From Phoronis australis (lineage: Eukaryota; Phoronida; Phoronidae): 56,774 nt of DNA. How positions within the stretch are numbered: position 1 is the first letter of the stretch; each line of letters opens with the position of its first letter. Made by a program: the position numbers and the translations under genes. This document shows positions 13,677-25,800 of this stretch, one piece after another. The notes below the pieces were generated by a model, which saw only the letters and a program-made list of their open reading frames with translations, was not told the DNA's origin and did no database searches. The stretch is from assembly GCA_002633005.1 (NCBI GenBank), contig NMRA01000047.1:1173137-1229910 (forward strand), in the 5' to 3' direction.

Positions 13677-14477
13677 AGACAGTGCTACCATCTCGACTAA
13701 CCCGAGACGGTGATGTTCCGATGTAGGCGTATGAAGCGCCTACTGTGCACTTCATACGCCGGAAGCTTTTCGGTGAATTGTGCCTCAAACTGATTAAAAC
13801 ATCAAGGTCACGTTGCTATAATAAGTACCTTTTGTGCATAGAGGGACACCTCGATGTCTTTACTTTAATTGTTTCCAACTTGAACAAATACTCCCGTAAT
13901 GGAACGTTTTTTTCAAGCAGTCATTCGTTCAGTTGCCCAAATTGGCAATTGGCCATTTTAACATTGCACGTACCAGGAGCGCAGGCAGTGTAAAAATAGA
14001 ATGCTCAGTGTAAAAATGGCCAGTTGCTGATTTGGGCAACTAAATGGAGGAGAGCTCGAAAAAAACTTGACTACGGTAGTACTTGATGGTGTTGGTAGGG
14101 ATTAAAGACATCAACGGCCTCCTAAGGTGTCCCTTTATGTACAAAAGATACTAATAGAAGCGTGTATAGTGAGCATCTGCCTTGCCGCAAGCATTCTAAA
14201 AATGGACACCTGCCGAATTGGCCAACTGAACGCGGACTACTCAAAAAAAACACGATTACGGTAGTATTTGTTCGAGTTGGAAGGAATTCAAGACATCAAT
14301 GGCCTCCTGAGGTGTTGCTCTATACACAAAAGGTACTTACATGTATAGCAACGTGACTTTGATGGTTGAATCAGCGTGAGGCATAATTTGCCAAAAAGCT
14401 TCCGGCATATGAAGGCTTGTGGGATGACAACTGTCTCTACTGCTAGTTGAGATGGTGGCACTGTCTAGGGTTGTGGC
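13677..14477. mobile_element. Long foldback element family C, copy with duplicated right arm
   Basis: The left terminus CTACCATCTCGACTAACCC forms a small hairpin with GAGACGGTGATG. It is followed by an arm containing ACGCCGGAAGCTTTTCGG, CATAGAGGGACACCT and CAGTTGCCCAAATTGGCAA. Reverse-complement arms follow at about 13994-14165 (partial) and 14190-14477, the latter ending CTTCCGGCATATGAAGG and GAGATGGTGGCACTGTCTA. It is non-coding. The same architecture recurs at 34185-35197 and 49387-50454. Confidence 0.7.
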
Positions 14478-15111
14478 CATGCCATTATCAGTTTGACAGC
14501 GATAGCAAGGGGAGACTATTGGCAAATCAATGTTTATGCAGTCCAGCCCTGTTGCCTGCGTTTATCTGATAAGATCAAGTAATCCCACGTAAATAGCAGG
14601 CTGGCGCTAAGCGATTTTTAGAAATGCAATTTGCAAACAACTTTCAATAAATGTTGTTAAGACGATATGCTATTACCAAAACCAAAAACCTTTGACGGAG
14701 AAAAAGGGTTGACTTTCAGAGGGCTTAACTTTCACAAACTGATTAATTTGTGTGGCTGTAAGCTCTGGTTCATCATTGTGGACCAACACAAAATGGGCTA
14801 GTTTGGCAAGTTTGATCAAGTGTGATTCTAGAGCAGACCCTGATATTGGAAATTTCTTGGTTTTTTACAGTCCAGGGGACTATACGTAATGGCTTTACCA
14901 GACCAGTGCCCTCTCTGAGTATTGGTATGTGTATTCACTATTCACTGATGGGTATTTGCTATTATTCGTCACTATTAGTAATGTCCCTAATCTGTGCTGT
15001 CTCCTCTTGGCGTGGCTGACAGATGGGTAACCTCCCCATAATCTTTTGTTCATAACTGTTTGAACTTTTTTACATCTACTAATAGAGTTAATCAATTTTA
15101 TTGATGGAATA

Positions 15112-15235
15112 AAGGACTATTTAAAAAAAAGTTGGTTACGGGAGTTTAGGTTCGAGTTGGAAGGATTTAGATAATCCAACTGCTTCCAAAACGATCCATC
15201 TACAATTATAGTTTAGCTAGGGTTAAGAGAAATTT
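15112..15235. mobile_element. Foldback family C, right-arm fragment
   Basis: GGTTCGAGTTGGAAGGATTTA and the flanking ACGGGAGTTT match the arm core seen in the other family C copies (GTTCGAGTTGGAAGGAATT). Only about 120 bp remain. Confidence 0.45.
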
Positions 15236-15274
15236 GCAGAAAATCTTCCAACAAACAGGCTGGATGAAGATGTG

Positions 15275-15665
15275 CTGTCACCTTTGATAATGTAAGAGAG
15301 TCTATCATTATGTCTAGACACACTCATCCTCAGCCATAGACATAGAGACACTATGTGTCTATGGTCTTAACACTGTCACCTTTGATAATGTAAGAGAGTC
15401 TATCATTATGTCTAGACAGACTCATCCTCAGCCATAGACATGGAGACACTATGTGCCTATGGTCTTAACACTGTCACCTTTGATAATGTAAGAGAGTCTG
15501 TCATTATGTCTAGACAGACTCATCCTCAGCCATAGACATGGAGGCACTATGTGTCTATGGTGTTAACACTGTCACCTTTGATAATGTAAGAGAGTCTATC
15601 ATCATGTCTAGACAGACTCATCCTCAGCCATAGACATGGAGACACTATGTGCCTATGGTGTTAAC
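15275..15665. repeat. 98-bp tandem array, four units
   Basis: CTGTCACCTTTGATAATG begins at 15275, 15373, 15471 and 15569, an exact 98-bp period with few substitutions. Each unit contains a hairpin of the form CATAGACATAG...CTATGTGTCTATG. The array ends about 180 bp before the ANAPC10 start codon, so it lies in the promoter, 5' UTR or a 5' UTR intron. Confidence 0.92.
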
Positions 15666-15844
15666 TTGCAAAATAATTGAGTGTATCTAAGATGGTCTCA
15701 GGTGGTGGCACAAACCAATTTTGGATGCCATATTTTTGAAATCCTGGACGAACGCTTGACATTTCTCCATAGTACCCCAGAAATCTTGCCCTAATCTGGA
15801 TCTGTGACTTAATTGTTCCTTTCAGTTTTTGCTCGTTTCCATAG

Positions 15845-18572
15845 ATGGCGTTCAAGTTTAGTGGTGCCCAAGATTACAACCCTCATAAAGGGGAGAGAGA
15901 AGGGAAGCTCAGAGAGGTGGGGCACCAAGCAGTCTGGTCACTCTCATCATGTAAATTAGGTAAGTTGCTCAGTGAATTTCTTTAAAACTTGCAAGATTTG
16001 TAAATCTTTCTTTTTTCAATTTTACAATTAAAGACATAGAAAATTTGACAATTCTTCACCTATTTAGCACACGAAATGGCTCACAAGTTAAATTTTTTAA
16101 TACATGGCAACAAGTACTGGGACAAAATTGAGTGAAATGACGCGAAAACAGAATTCTGGGCCATTTTGTCTGTTCTGTTTGTTGGGTTGACAATGAGTGC
16201 ATTTCCCCAGTGCAAGTTCTTCTGTGCAACTTTCCTTCACAGGACAAATTACTTGTGTCATGTGAGAAATGATTCAAAGGAAGTTGCTTTTGGGTTGTGT
16301 TGTAGGCGAACCTCTCCATTTACACTATGCTGAGTGAGCACACTGTTGTGACTTTCTCTTGACACACTTCAGTATACTGGTGCAAGTTGCACTACCTCAG
16401 AGCTCGGCGCTTATCATACTGTCAACTCGCCTAATGCAACCTGGCAAAATTCCCAGGTCACCAAGTCTCCATGGATGATGAATAGTTGGCAATAGTCGTA
16501 AATAAGAAAATCAGGATAAAACTGGTCAGACAGAGCAAATATCTATAGGAACACCCAAAAATGCCCTTGCAGTGGTTCATGAACTTTTTAGTCACACGGG
16601 AAATTTTTCAAAGCAGGCGATCAGAAGAACACGTTGTCTGTGCATGCACCATGAATGGGTCCTTATGGTTTTGCTTAATAATACCGCCTCCCATCTGTTT
16701 ACTACCTGTAGTATTTTGGGCATGTGCTGTGATGTGTGCACAATTGTGGGAACTTTATGGCGACTTGAGATTTTTACCAGGTCACCAAACAAAATCTGAG
16801 GTCACATTGGCAAGCTGTAGGTAACCAAGTTGAGCCCTGTCTTAGAAGTGGGATAGATTGTCTCTGTTGCAGTGGTATCAAATTGCGGCAGTTTATTTTT
16901 GTTAGAATGATGATTTGTGTTCAGTCATTTTACTCACTGTCAAGCCACAAACTAAGGGTACTTCCCTTTGTATGTATAGGTTTTGAAGCAGCAGAGTAAA
17001 CACATTCTATTTTAAACACCATCAGGTTTTGGAGTTGAGCAGTTAAGAGATGAATCACTTGACACATATTGGCAGTCTGATGGTCCTCAGCCTCACCTAG
17101 TCAACATACAGTTTCGTAAGAAGACAACAGTCAACAGCTTAGCCATCTACACAGATTACAAGGCAGATGAGAGTTATACACCTAACAAGTGAGTATTTCT
17201 TTAGTGTATATTCAGCCAGAGTTTTATTTGACTATTTTATGACGTGAAGGGACTTAGAATGTTACTTCCTTGAATTGGTTATTTGGGTAAATACCCTCCC
17301 CTGATTTTTGAATTGTTTTTAGCTGATGCTCAGTTTAATGCACAACCTCTGAGTTTCTCAATTCAAGTTTCCTGGGCGCTAACACCAATAAACACGATAT
17401 TGATAATTGTTTAAAGGGGTGCTAACTCTATTATTAACTATGTGTAGATCACTTATGTCTTTTAAATAAACTAATATCCCACTACCGTCGTCAACCCTTA
17501 AGTTTTGGAAAATATTTGAAATTAAACTCTACTAAATTATAGTAAGCAGGGATAATTCTTTGAACTAGTTATTTTGAAAAAATGACAGGATCCCCTCTGT
17601 GGCGCAGTGAGGAAGAGGTTCAACTGAAGGGTTTACTTCTCTGGGAAGTACTAATTGTAGAGCGGCAGGTGACGACCAGTTTTGGTTTGAATCATTTAAA
17701 CCTGGTTTGGTAATCATGTGATCTCACCAGGATTAAAGTTAAGTTTGGCGATATCGACAAGGTAGTGTTGCGTAATGTTCAGCTAAGACCACTGTGTTCT
17801 GTTTTATTGGTATTTGCTGCTAGTAATTAGGTCATTGTAGGTAATAATAGTGGGTGCTACAGTGGAAATGTGACAGTGGTGACTTAAGGTTTTACATGTT
17901 GAGAGTTCATAGTCACATTTTTATAAGTTGAGAAATTAAAACCACATTTTACGTGTCGAGACACACAGTCAAACTTCACATTTCGAGACATCAGTCAAAC
18001 TTCACGTCGAGACGTCAGTCACACTTAACGTGCGTGTCGAGACGTCACAATCACATTTTACATGCCGAGATGCCATAGTCACATTTCACATGTCGAGATG
18101 TCAGTCACATTTTACATACTTTTTAAGCACTGTAGTCCCAATTGATATGATGGTGAATCAAAAATTGAGAATGCCAGGGGATGAAAATTTGAGCATAGGA
18201 GTCAAATTTGAGTATGGGACTCAAAAAGCCTTGTGATAATGCTGTAATCTATTTAATTTATGTCATTTAACTTTATTATTGGATTTCCCTAGGTTTTCCA
18301 TTCGTGCAGGTAGCCATTTCAATGATCTATCGGAGATAGAACAGGTTGAGGTGAATGAGACTACGGGCTGGCTATATATACCTCTGAAAGACATGACAGA
18401 CAAACCCATACGCACGTACATGATTCAGATTGCTGTTATCGCCAACCACCAGAATGGGCGGGATACACACCTACGACAGATCAAGGTTCACGCACCCGTG
18501 CAGGACATATCACGTGCTAAACTTCCCAATTTTACCAGCGTTGAGTGTTCCCAATACAGCTGTATCAGGTGA
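15845..18572 (+). CDS. ANAPC10: Anaphase-promoting complex subunit 10 (APC10/DOC1)
   Basis: Coding exons are 15845-15959, 17026-17188 and 18293-18572, with GT-AG introns and matching phases. The product is 185 residues, the same length as I recall for human APC10. The DOC-domain core is plain: [71 protein letters not shown]. It ends in the Ile-Arg tail which in the family docks on APC/C TPR subunits. APC10 helps substrate and D-box recognition with CDC20/CDH1 in ubiquitin-mediated cell-cycle control. The ATG is directly preceded by a CCATAG acceptor-like sequence and has T at -3, so a 5' UTR exon may be spliced on just before it. No clear poly(A) signal was seen nearby. Confidence 0.95.
17590..17700 (+). 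mobile_element. Possible tRNA-derived SINE head
   Basis: CTGTGGCGCAGTGAGG resembles a Pol III A box and GGTTTGAATCA a B box, but their spacing (about 84 bp) is long for a tRNA. It lies in intron 2 of ANAPC10. Weak call. Confidence 0.25.
17895..18120. repeat. Degenerate tandem repeat with GTCGAGA core
   Basis: About seven units of roughly 25-37 bp carry the theme CAGTCACATTTTACATGTCGA. Spacing is irregular and units diverged. The tract fills part of ANAPC10 intron 2. Confidence 0.65.
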
Positions 18573-19386
18573 TGAAGATAGTGACATTGAAAATGTGAAG
18601 GAGTGTTGTCATTTTCAGACTATCAGGCCTGTTGAGACACCCTCGTCATCAAGAGGTTTACACTGAACTGAATCACCTAAATAGAAGATAGGTGGTTAGG
18701 CCAAGCTAAAAGCCACAACTTGAGATTGTTTATCTTTGTCACCGTTGACTACTTGTGACAGACTGTGATTATGAAGACTGGAATGAGTGTTGAGAATTCT
18801 TGTTCCCGCTTCAGACTGTTGACAAAGCTGTTGTTGGTTACATTTACCATGTAACAGTGCAATACATGCATTGTCGCCTTGTTTTTGTTATTCAGTTTAG
18901 GACCCAGGATGGCAGACAAGTGAAATCTTATTTTTGCATTGATGTTTTGAGAAAATTGGTGAAATTTTTATGATCATATAAATGCCTTTGATGCGAGATG
19001 TCCACACACAGTCCATTTCATGGGTGACGAGACGACGTCTAACAGTCGGAGGATGGCAATGGGCTGCCAGCCACCCAACAAAGGGCTATCGGTTGCCCAG
19101 CTAAGGGGATCATAGTTATGTCGTCTTCTCCCATCTCCCTTCCATCCTGTGAATACTCGGTAGTTGACGAAATTATTGTGAACTGCACTGTACTGTATTT
19201 TTGTCATGGGTGCCGACAAATGCAAAGCAAAATTTTTATCTAAACTTACCCGAAAACCATAAGTCATCATTGTCTGAAATGTAACTATGTAAATAATTTT
19301 CCAAAAGGCGTACCCCCCGTTGAATTTGATTTTTCACTTTATATCAGTCTGCTATCGTTTGGCTCATGTGACCATATCAAATAGTA
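18573..19386. other. ANAPC10 3' flank, no gene seen
   Basis: This contains the probable ANAPC10 3' UTR and AT-rich spacer. Open frames here are short and unsupported on both strands. Confidence 0.5.
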
Positions 19387-20929
19387 CAAGAGCAACGCAG
19401 AGCGTTGAAATGCGCCCACAATTGCACCGCATACGGTATCCTTCTAGGGTTGTTTATTGGTACCACAAAGTGGCCAGTAGAGAGCATATATGTAGTATGT
19501 TGTACTTAGCAAAATGGAAAGGCATGGTCATTGTCTCCTCAATAGGCTAGGGGCAAAATGTGAGTAATCTTCATAATACAAGCACATCCTATACACCAGT
19601 TGCTTAAAGCACCACAGAAACATAGAATAAAAACAAATTTACCAACATACGAGATTAGCATAGCATTAGAATGCCAGAAACAAATTTCTACTTGGAACTT
19701 TTCCTTCATAGTCACGAAGTAACACAAAGTATACACCTGAAGACCTATGAAAATACAGAGGTCAATGTAAAATACTATAAATTGCCACTAGAGGCAAATA
19801 CTAAAATTGCCACTAGAGGCATACCGGTAGTCAGAATCATCCTAAAGTCGTCATCGTCCGTTGTCAACATCACATCAATACACTTGCTAAATTTAGTAAA
19901 GATCCTGCAAACGGTTTGGGAGATACAACCATGGGCGCAAAAAAAACAAAACTGCCACTAGGAGGTGCCACAGTAGTCCAAATCGTCTGAAAATCATTGT
20001 CAGCTGTCTTCCTTATAGTAAGCACATACACGGCAATTTTCACAATCATCCTTTGAGCGGTTTGATTGATAGAGGGGTGGACGCAAAAATACAGACTCGA
20101 AAACAGTAAAAATGGCCACTAGGTGGCGCAAACTATGTCGAATCTATCTGAAAACGGGAGGATAGCGTCATCTCACTATTAGGTGCCTACATACCAAATT
20201 TCATGAAAATCCGTTCAGGACTTTTGAAGATACAAAGGTAAGCGTAAAAAACTAAAATTGCCACTAGGGGGCACACCAGTAGTAGGATCCGTCCAAAAGT
20301 CGTCATCTTCCGTTGTTAACATCATATAAATATACTTACACAATTTCGTAAAGATCCTGCGAAAGGTTTAGGAGATATAGCCATAGGCGCAAAAAAAAAA
20401 AAAACAGCCACTAGGAGGCGCCACAGTAGTCGAAATCGTCGGAAAATCATCGTCAACCGTCCTCTACATAGTAAGCATATACATGCCAATTTTCACAATC
20501 ATCCTTTGAGCGGTTTGGTTGATAGAGGGGTGGACGCAAAAATACAGACTCGAAAACAGTAAAAATGGCCACTAGGTGGCGCAAACTATGTCGAATCCAT
20601 CTGAAAACGGGAGGATAGCGTCATCTCACTAATAGGTGCCTACATACCAAATTTCATGAAAATCCGTTCAGGACTTTTGAAGATACAAAGGTAAGCGTAA
20701 AAAACTAAAATTGCCACTAGGGGGCACACCGGTAGTCGGATCCGTCCGAAAGTTGGCACATGCCGTCCCATTCATGAATGGAACATATGTGCCAAATTTC
20801 ATGAACGTATGTCAAAGGGTTTTGGAGATAGAGCAGCGGACGCCGGACGCCGGACGCCGGACGCCGGACGGACGGACGGAGATGACGGCATAATGCGTCC
20901 ACATATAAATATGTGGGCGCATAAAAATT
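19387..20929 (+). mobile_element. Composite interspersed repeat family H, long copy
   Basis: It opens with AAGAGCAACGCAGAGCGTTG, which includes the small hairpin AACGC-AGA-GCGTT. It closes with a hairpin, TGCGTCCACATAT-AA-ATATGTGGGCGCA, followed by TAAAAATT. The interior is made of repeated modules around GCCACTAGGTGGCGCAAAC; the modules starting at 20114 and 20567 are near-identical, a 453-bp internal duplication. A GACGCCG short repeat precedes the 3' hairpin. No protein is encoded. A shorter copy with the same two ends is at 24660-25140. The terminal hairpins suggest a non-autonomous transposon, perhaps Helitron-like, but I cannot assign a class. Confidence 0.75.
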
Positions 20930-22844
20930 CATGACAGGAAAGGTACATTTGTAGCAAAACAATGTATCAATAACCTGACAAAATCTTATGAACTGTTACA
21001 CTGTTGTTATAGTTTTCTAAATCGTCTTTTAGTTTTATGCACCTTTTTATTTGTTTTTCATAAAAATCATTGAAGTCCTATCTTTAACAACCCTGTATGC
21101 AAAAGTGAATCATTTTAAAGATTTCAGTTTGTGTGGTGCAGAACATTGGATTGTTTTTTGAGTTAAACATTCAAATAATAAAGATGATCAATTTTTCAAG
21201 TGAATTATACAACATGTAATTACAAATATCAAATTTTGTAAAATAACTGAATTAACTGCAAAATATCAAGTGCAGTTTCACAAAAAATAACATACAGCAG
21301 TTTTTCTGCATTCTTTATTACTCAATAACAACAAAAAACAAAAACTGATCTGCGCAGCCTATATCATGAAAAGTGACTCGAAAGACTGAAGTTTGTTTTT
21401 AAGCTCCCACTTCCTACAAATAAAGGTTTGGCAAATGGTCAAGTAAATGAGAAGAGAATGTGCTGTACCCTAAAAATAGTTCATAGAAATTATCTCGCTA
21501 ATTTATGTGTATGTTCTCAGTTTGTACTTGGCTGAAAATGATAATTATTCTGCAGAAATAGTTCTGTGGAGTGAAGACAAAATTTTTAACTTCAGTCGTT
21601 AGTCTCATATCATGTAACAGGTCCCTGAGAAGACATCATCAATGGTAATGTTTTCTACTCTAACCACGCACCCGTTAATGTTTTAGTAGTCTTTGCGCTC
21701 AGAGATTAAACACTGAGCCTCGGAGAATTTTTCCTAAAGGCACAGCATTAAAAGGAATGGGACAAAAACATTCATCTAGCGGTAAATTTGCCACGACAGT
21801 TATTATGTAACCTGAGTAGCCCTGGGGTTTGTTCCAGGAGACTGACCAAGTTCATTTTTGACTTAAGTTTAAGATTTGTCTCCACACCCGGCAAGAAAGT
21901 TAAAAACTTAGGTCCAACTTAATATCTCTTTCTCGAAATGGAGTAGAGACAAATTTAAGTTTTATGTTTAAAATGAATGAAATTTAAGATTTGTCTTAGC
22001 TAAGTCAGTTTTCTTGGAACAGACTCCTGTTATACTCAAAGAAATGAAAATATTCTCATTTAATATCAAATACATATAGCAAATTCACCAAATTGTAAGT
22101 GGTTTATACTCAATAAGAAAATATTTTAGTTTCACAACTTGTGCGTTTGCACTATCATATGAAATTATCAGCAACCTTGTTTCAGTTATAACAAATTGGA
22201 GATGGCACTAAGTGGCATGTCAGCATGGAAGAGGGNGGGGGGGGGGGGGGGTCAACTCCTGGAGGTCTAATCTTGCAACCACAAGTACATAAATTTGCAC
22301 TATCAGAGAATGTCAGGTACCACTTCCAATAATTCTTTGGCCGCTTGTGACACATTTGAGTTTTCAGTTGTGGAGAGCACTGTAAAAATGTCACCACGAA
22401 GGACACGTATTCATCAATTTGTACAAAATGCATGTTCTAAGTGACGAACACAAGTGATACTTGACCAAGAGTAACCAATTGACACTACATCTACTATAAG
22501 CAACAGCAGATTTTTTTAGCAATTCTAATGGGAAATGAAGGTACTGTACAAGCCAAAAGCATTTGAAATGACCCGGAATTTCCAATCACGAGCGGAAGCC
22601 GAATTCATCATCACAATAGTCTTCCCTCGTGACCGTGAATGATGTGGAATTAACAGTAGAGTTGGCAAAGTGGCCAAGCCATGTTGTAATCAGAATGTTG
22701 CTGCCCTATTAGTCGTTACCCAAAATTTTTGACGCTAACACAATAAGGAGTGATGACGGGTAAAATTATGGTATTTTGCCCGACTACTTTGTCTTGCGCT
22801 GCACCTTGCCCACAGATTGAAGTGCACCATACAAGTTTTCTGGT
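20930..22844. other. Gene-free AT-rich spacer between ANAPC10 and EXD1 3' ends
   Basis: No supported exon. It includes a G homopolymer interrupted by N at 22236 (about 22231-22251). A reverse-strand AATAAA (21313-21318) could end EXD1 transcripts, which would imply a 3' UTR of about 1.5 kb. Confidence 0.45.
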
Positions 22845-25800
22845 CTACACTGTAAACCTACACAATGTTGACCTTCCCCTTCCCCCGCTACGTTGCGGTG
22901 TTGTCAAATCTGATCCACTGTTAAAACCCTGGTCATCCGACTCATCACTTGACTGCATTATGATATTTGAAGAACTAGGTGACGGTGCGGGTATCAAATC
23001 CAGGCTGCTGTCCAACGCACAAACCTCAGTGAGATCTGGAACAAGAGCTTCTGTCATCGTCTCGTTTTTTCCCAGGCTCATCTTGAGTGTGTTTAGTAGT
23101 AACTGCCTAGGGCTCAGACGGTTCCGCTGCAGTCCTGGGGACCGTTCGTTGGCACTCGCAGCTCTGAGGCCACCATTACTAGATAGAACACCTTGCATAC
23201 GGTGTACATTAGGCGGCGAGGTCATGCCTGCCAGAGAATTTTGATCCAAATGGTGAACAGTGGGAATGCTCCTGCCCAGTGTCATTTGTGGAACCACAAA
23301 TTCAGGTGAGGCACCAATGAACGACTTTTTGACTGGTTCAGAACCTCTCTTCTTCCTGGGATTGCAATTCTGTACTTTACCAGCAGGCTTCAACACAAAG
23401 TCACTGTTCATCTCCTGCAGAGGGGTAACGGTCATCACAGATGGCACCTCCGCATGATTACCTTTGTACACACTTTGCTGGGGTTCCAAAAAATCATCCC
23501 CATCGAGTTCCCTGTCGTTCTCAAAAACGGACAGGTTGATTCTACATAGTCTATTTGGACTACTAGAGTTATCTTCCCCTGCTGCTAGTTCTGTAATACT
23601 GCAATCTGGCTCTGCATCCACAGTGCCGGTTCCCAAAGTCACATTCCGTTTGCTGAACTTGTTTGTCAGTAATTCATGATTGTCATAAGACTTGTACAGA
23701 ACAGCCGACTCTCCGCCCTCTGTGGGTATGTCGCTTGACACGTGCAACGAGGACAGCTTAGCATTAGGTTGCGTCTTGGGAGAGGAAGATGGTGGTGCCA
23801 GCACTTGCTGCCCAGCACAACCGAAACTCGAGAACATCTGCAAAGACTTAACGTCAGAGCAGCTCGCAGACTTAGCCATACCTGCAACAAGCAGAGATTA
23901 AATTTTTAAATGATTTAACGAGCCTTCAATATAAGCCAACCCTTATAAGGAAGCTTTGTCAAGTTTATATGCTTAATTTAAATGACTAGACAGAAATCTA
24001 TCCAGAACAACACTTTCGACATTTACACACCGAACCTCTGAGGTGCTATTGTACTTGTCTATATGACCAGCATGGACATTGTGAACTGAACAGAAACTAA
24101 ATAGATTCATCACTAGATTCCAGTTTGTCAAGTACACGTGAAGACGAAAACAGCTCTATTCAATAATAGAAAGCAGTGACCCAATCATATACAACAACAG
24201 AAAAGGAACCCGCAGTTTTTCAACACAGCCATCTGACAAATACCTTTTTTGATATCCGAGTAGTTTTCACTAGGAAGTTGTTTCCCTCGATGCCAGATGC
24301 TGTCGTGAGAGAAGATGACGTGCGGGTCGATGACTCCAACGCAGTTCTCGCGGAAACCATGAGGGCCTACTTCCTCCCGGCGTGATGAGTTACGTCCTCG
24401 TACGGATACGAAGTCTATGTGCCTCCTGGCCTCGTAAGACAGGTCTTTGAAGGAGACTGGGAGAAGGTGGGCTTGCTGGAATGTAATACATTAACCCTTT
24501 AATGTGATGTAGGACTCTAGGGAAAGACTCAAATTTGGCTAAACTCAAAGCATCACATCTGAGAAATGGCCGATTGCAGTAATACGAAAGTTTCATATCA
24601 TGTTTTGAGCTATGTTCTCCTAAACGACCCATTTTTGACGATTTTCACAAAAAAATCAACAAGAGCAACGCAGAGCGTTGAAAAGTGTAAGAACATACAT
24701 GCCAAATTTCACAATCATCCTTAGAGCGATTTGGTTGATAGAGGGGTGGACACCAAAAAACAGACTCGAAAACAGCAAAAATGGCCACTAGGTGGTGGAA
24801 ACTACGTCCAATCCATCCAAAAATGGGAGGAGAGCATCACCTCACTAATAGATGCATATATGCCCAATGTTATGAAAATATGTTGAGGACCTTTGAAGAT
24901 ATAGAGGTAAGCGTAAAAAATAAAATTGCCACTAAGGGGCACACCTGTAGTCGTATCCGTCCAAAGTCCAAAAGTTTGCTCATGCCGTACAATCCATGAA
25001 AGGAACTAAGTGCAAAATTTCATGAACATATGTCAAAGGGTTTTGGAGATAGAGCAGCAGACGCCGGACAGACCGATGCCGGACGGACGGAGATGATGGC
25101 ATAATGCGTCCAAATATAAATATGTGGGCGCATAAAAATTGCACAAAACAAAAACGAAATGTACTATACCAAATGAAATTTCGTCATGTTTTTGATACGG
25201 TTGTTTTGTTATCATGAATGTTCTGTTCTTTTTTGCTTAATATTACCAGATTGGTGTTACAAGTCAAAATCAAATTCTACAGGCTTTCTGTTTGACTTCT
25301 TTCAGATTATATACTTTAACAGAAGTAAAATCTAAAGTTTTGTGAATATATGGTTAAATACACGGAATAGTCAAGTCGCACATAACATTTAGATAGAGCA
25401 AACATACAGTGGCACTGAGTCCTACATAACCTTTAGATAGACAGAGCAAACATACAGTGGCACTGAGTCCTACATAACATTCAGATAGATAGAGCAAACA
25501 TACAGTGGCACTGAGTCCTACATAACATTCAGATAGACAGAGCAAACATACAGTGGCACTGAGTCCTACATAACCTTCAGATAGATAGAGCAAGCATACA
25601 GTGGCACTGAGTCCTACATAACCTTCAGACAGACAGCAAGCATACAGTGGCACTGAGTCCTACATAACCTTTAGATAGACAGCAAGCATACAGTGGCACT
25701 GAGTCCTACGTAACATTCTGATAGACAGAGCAAGCATACAGTGGCACTGAGTTACAATGAGCCTGGTTGTTAATGTCTCAAACCAACTTAACTGCACAGA

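Noticed and set aside
15275-15665. CRISPR-like regular array
   Set aside because: The whole 98-bp unit is repeated with no variable spacers, and the DNA is eukaryotic.
22750-23244. 164-codon plus-strand open frame
   Set aside because: It is antisense to the last EXD1 exon, whose frame and splice phase are well supported.
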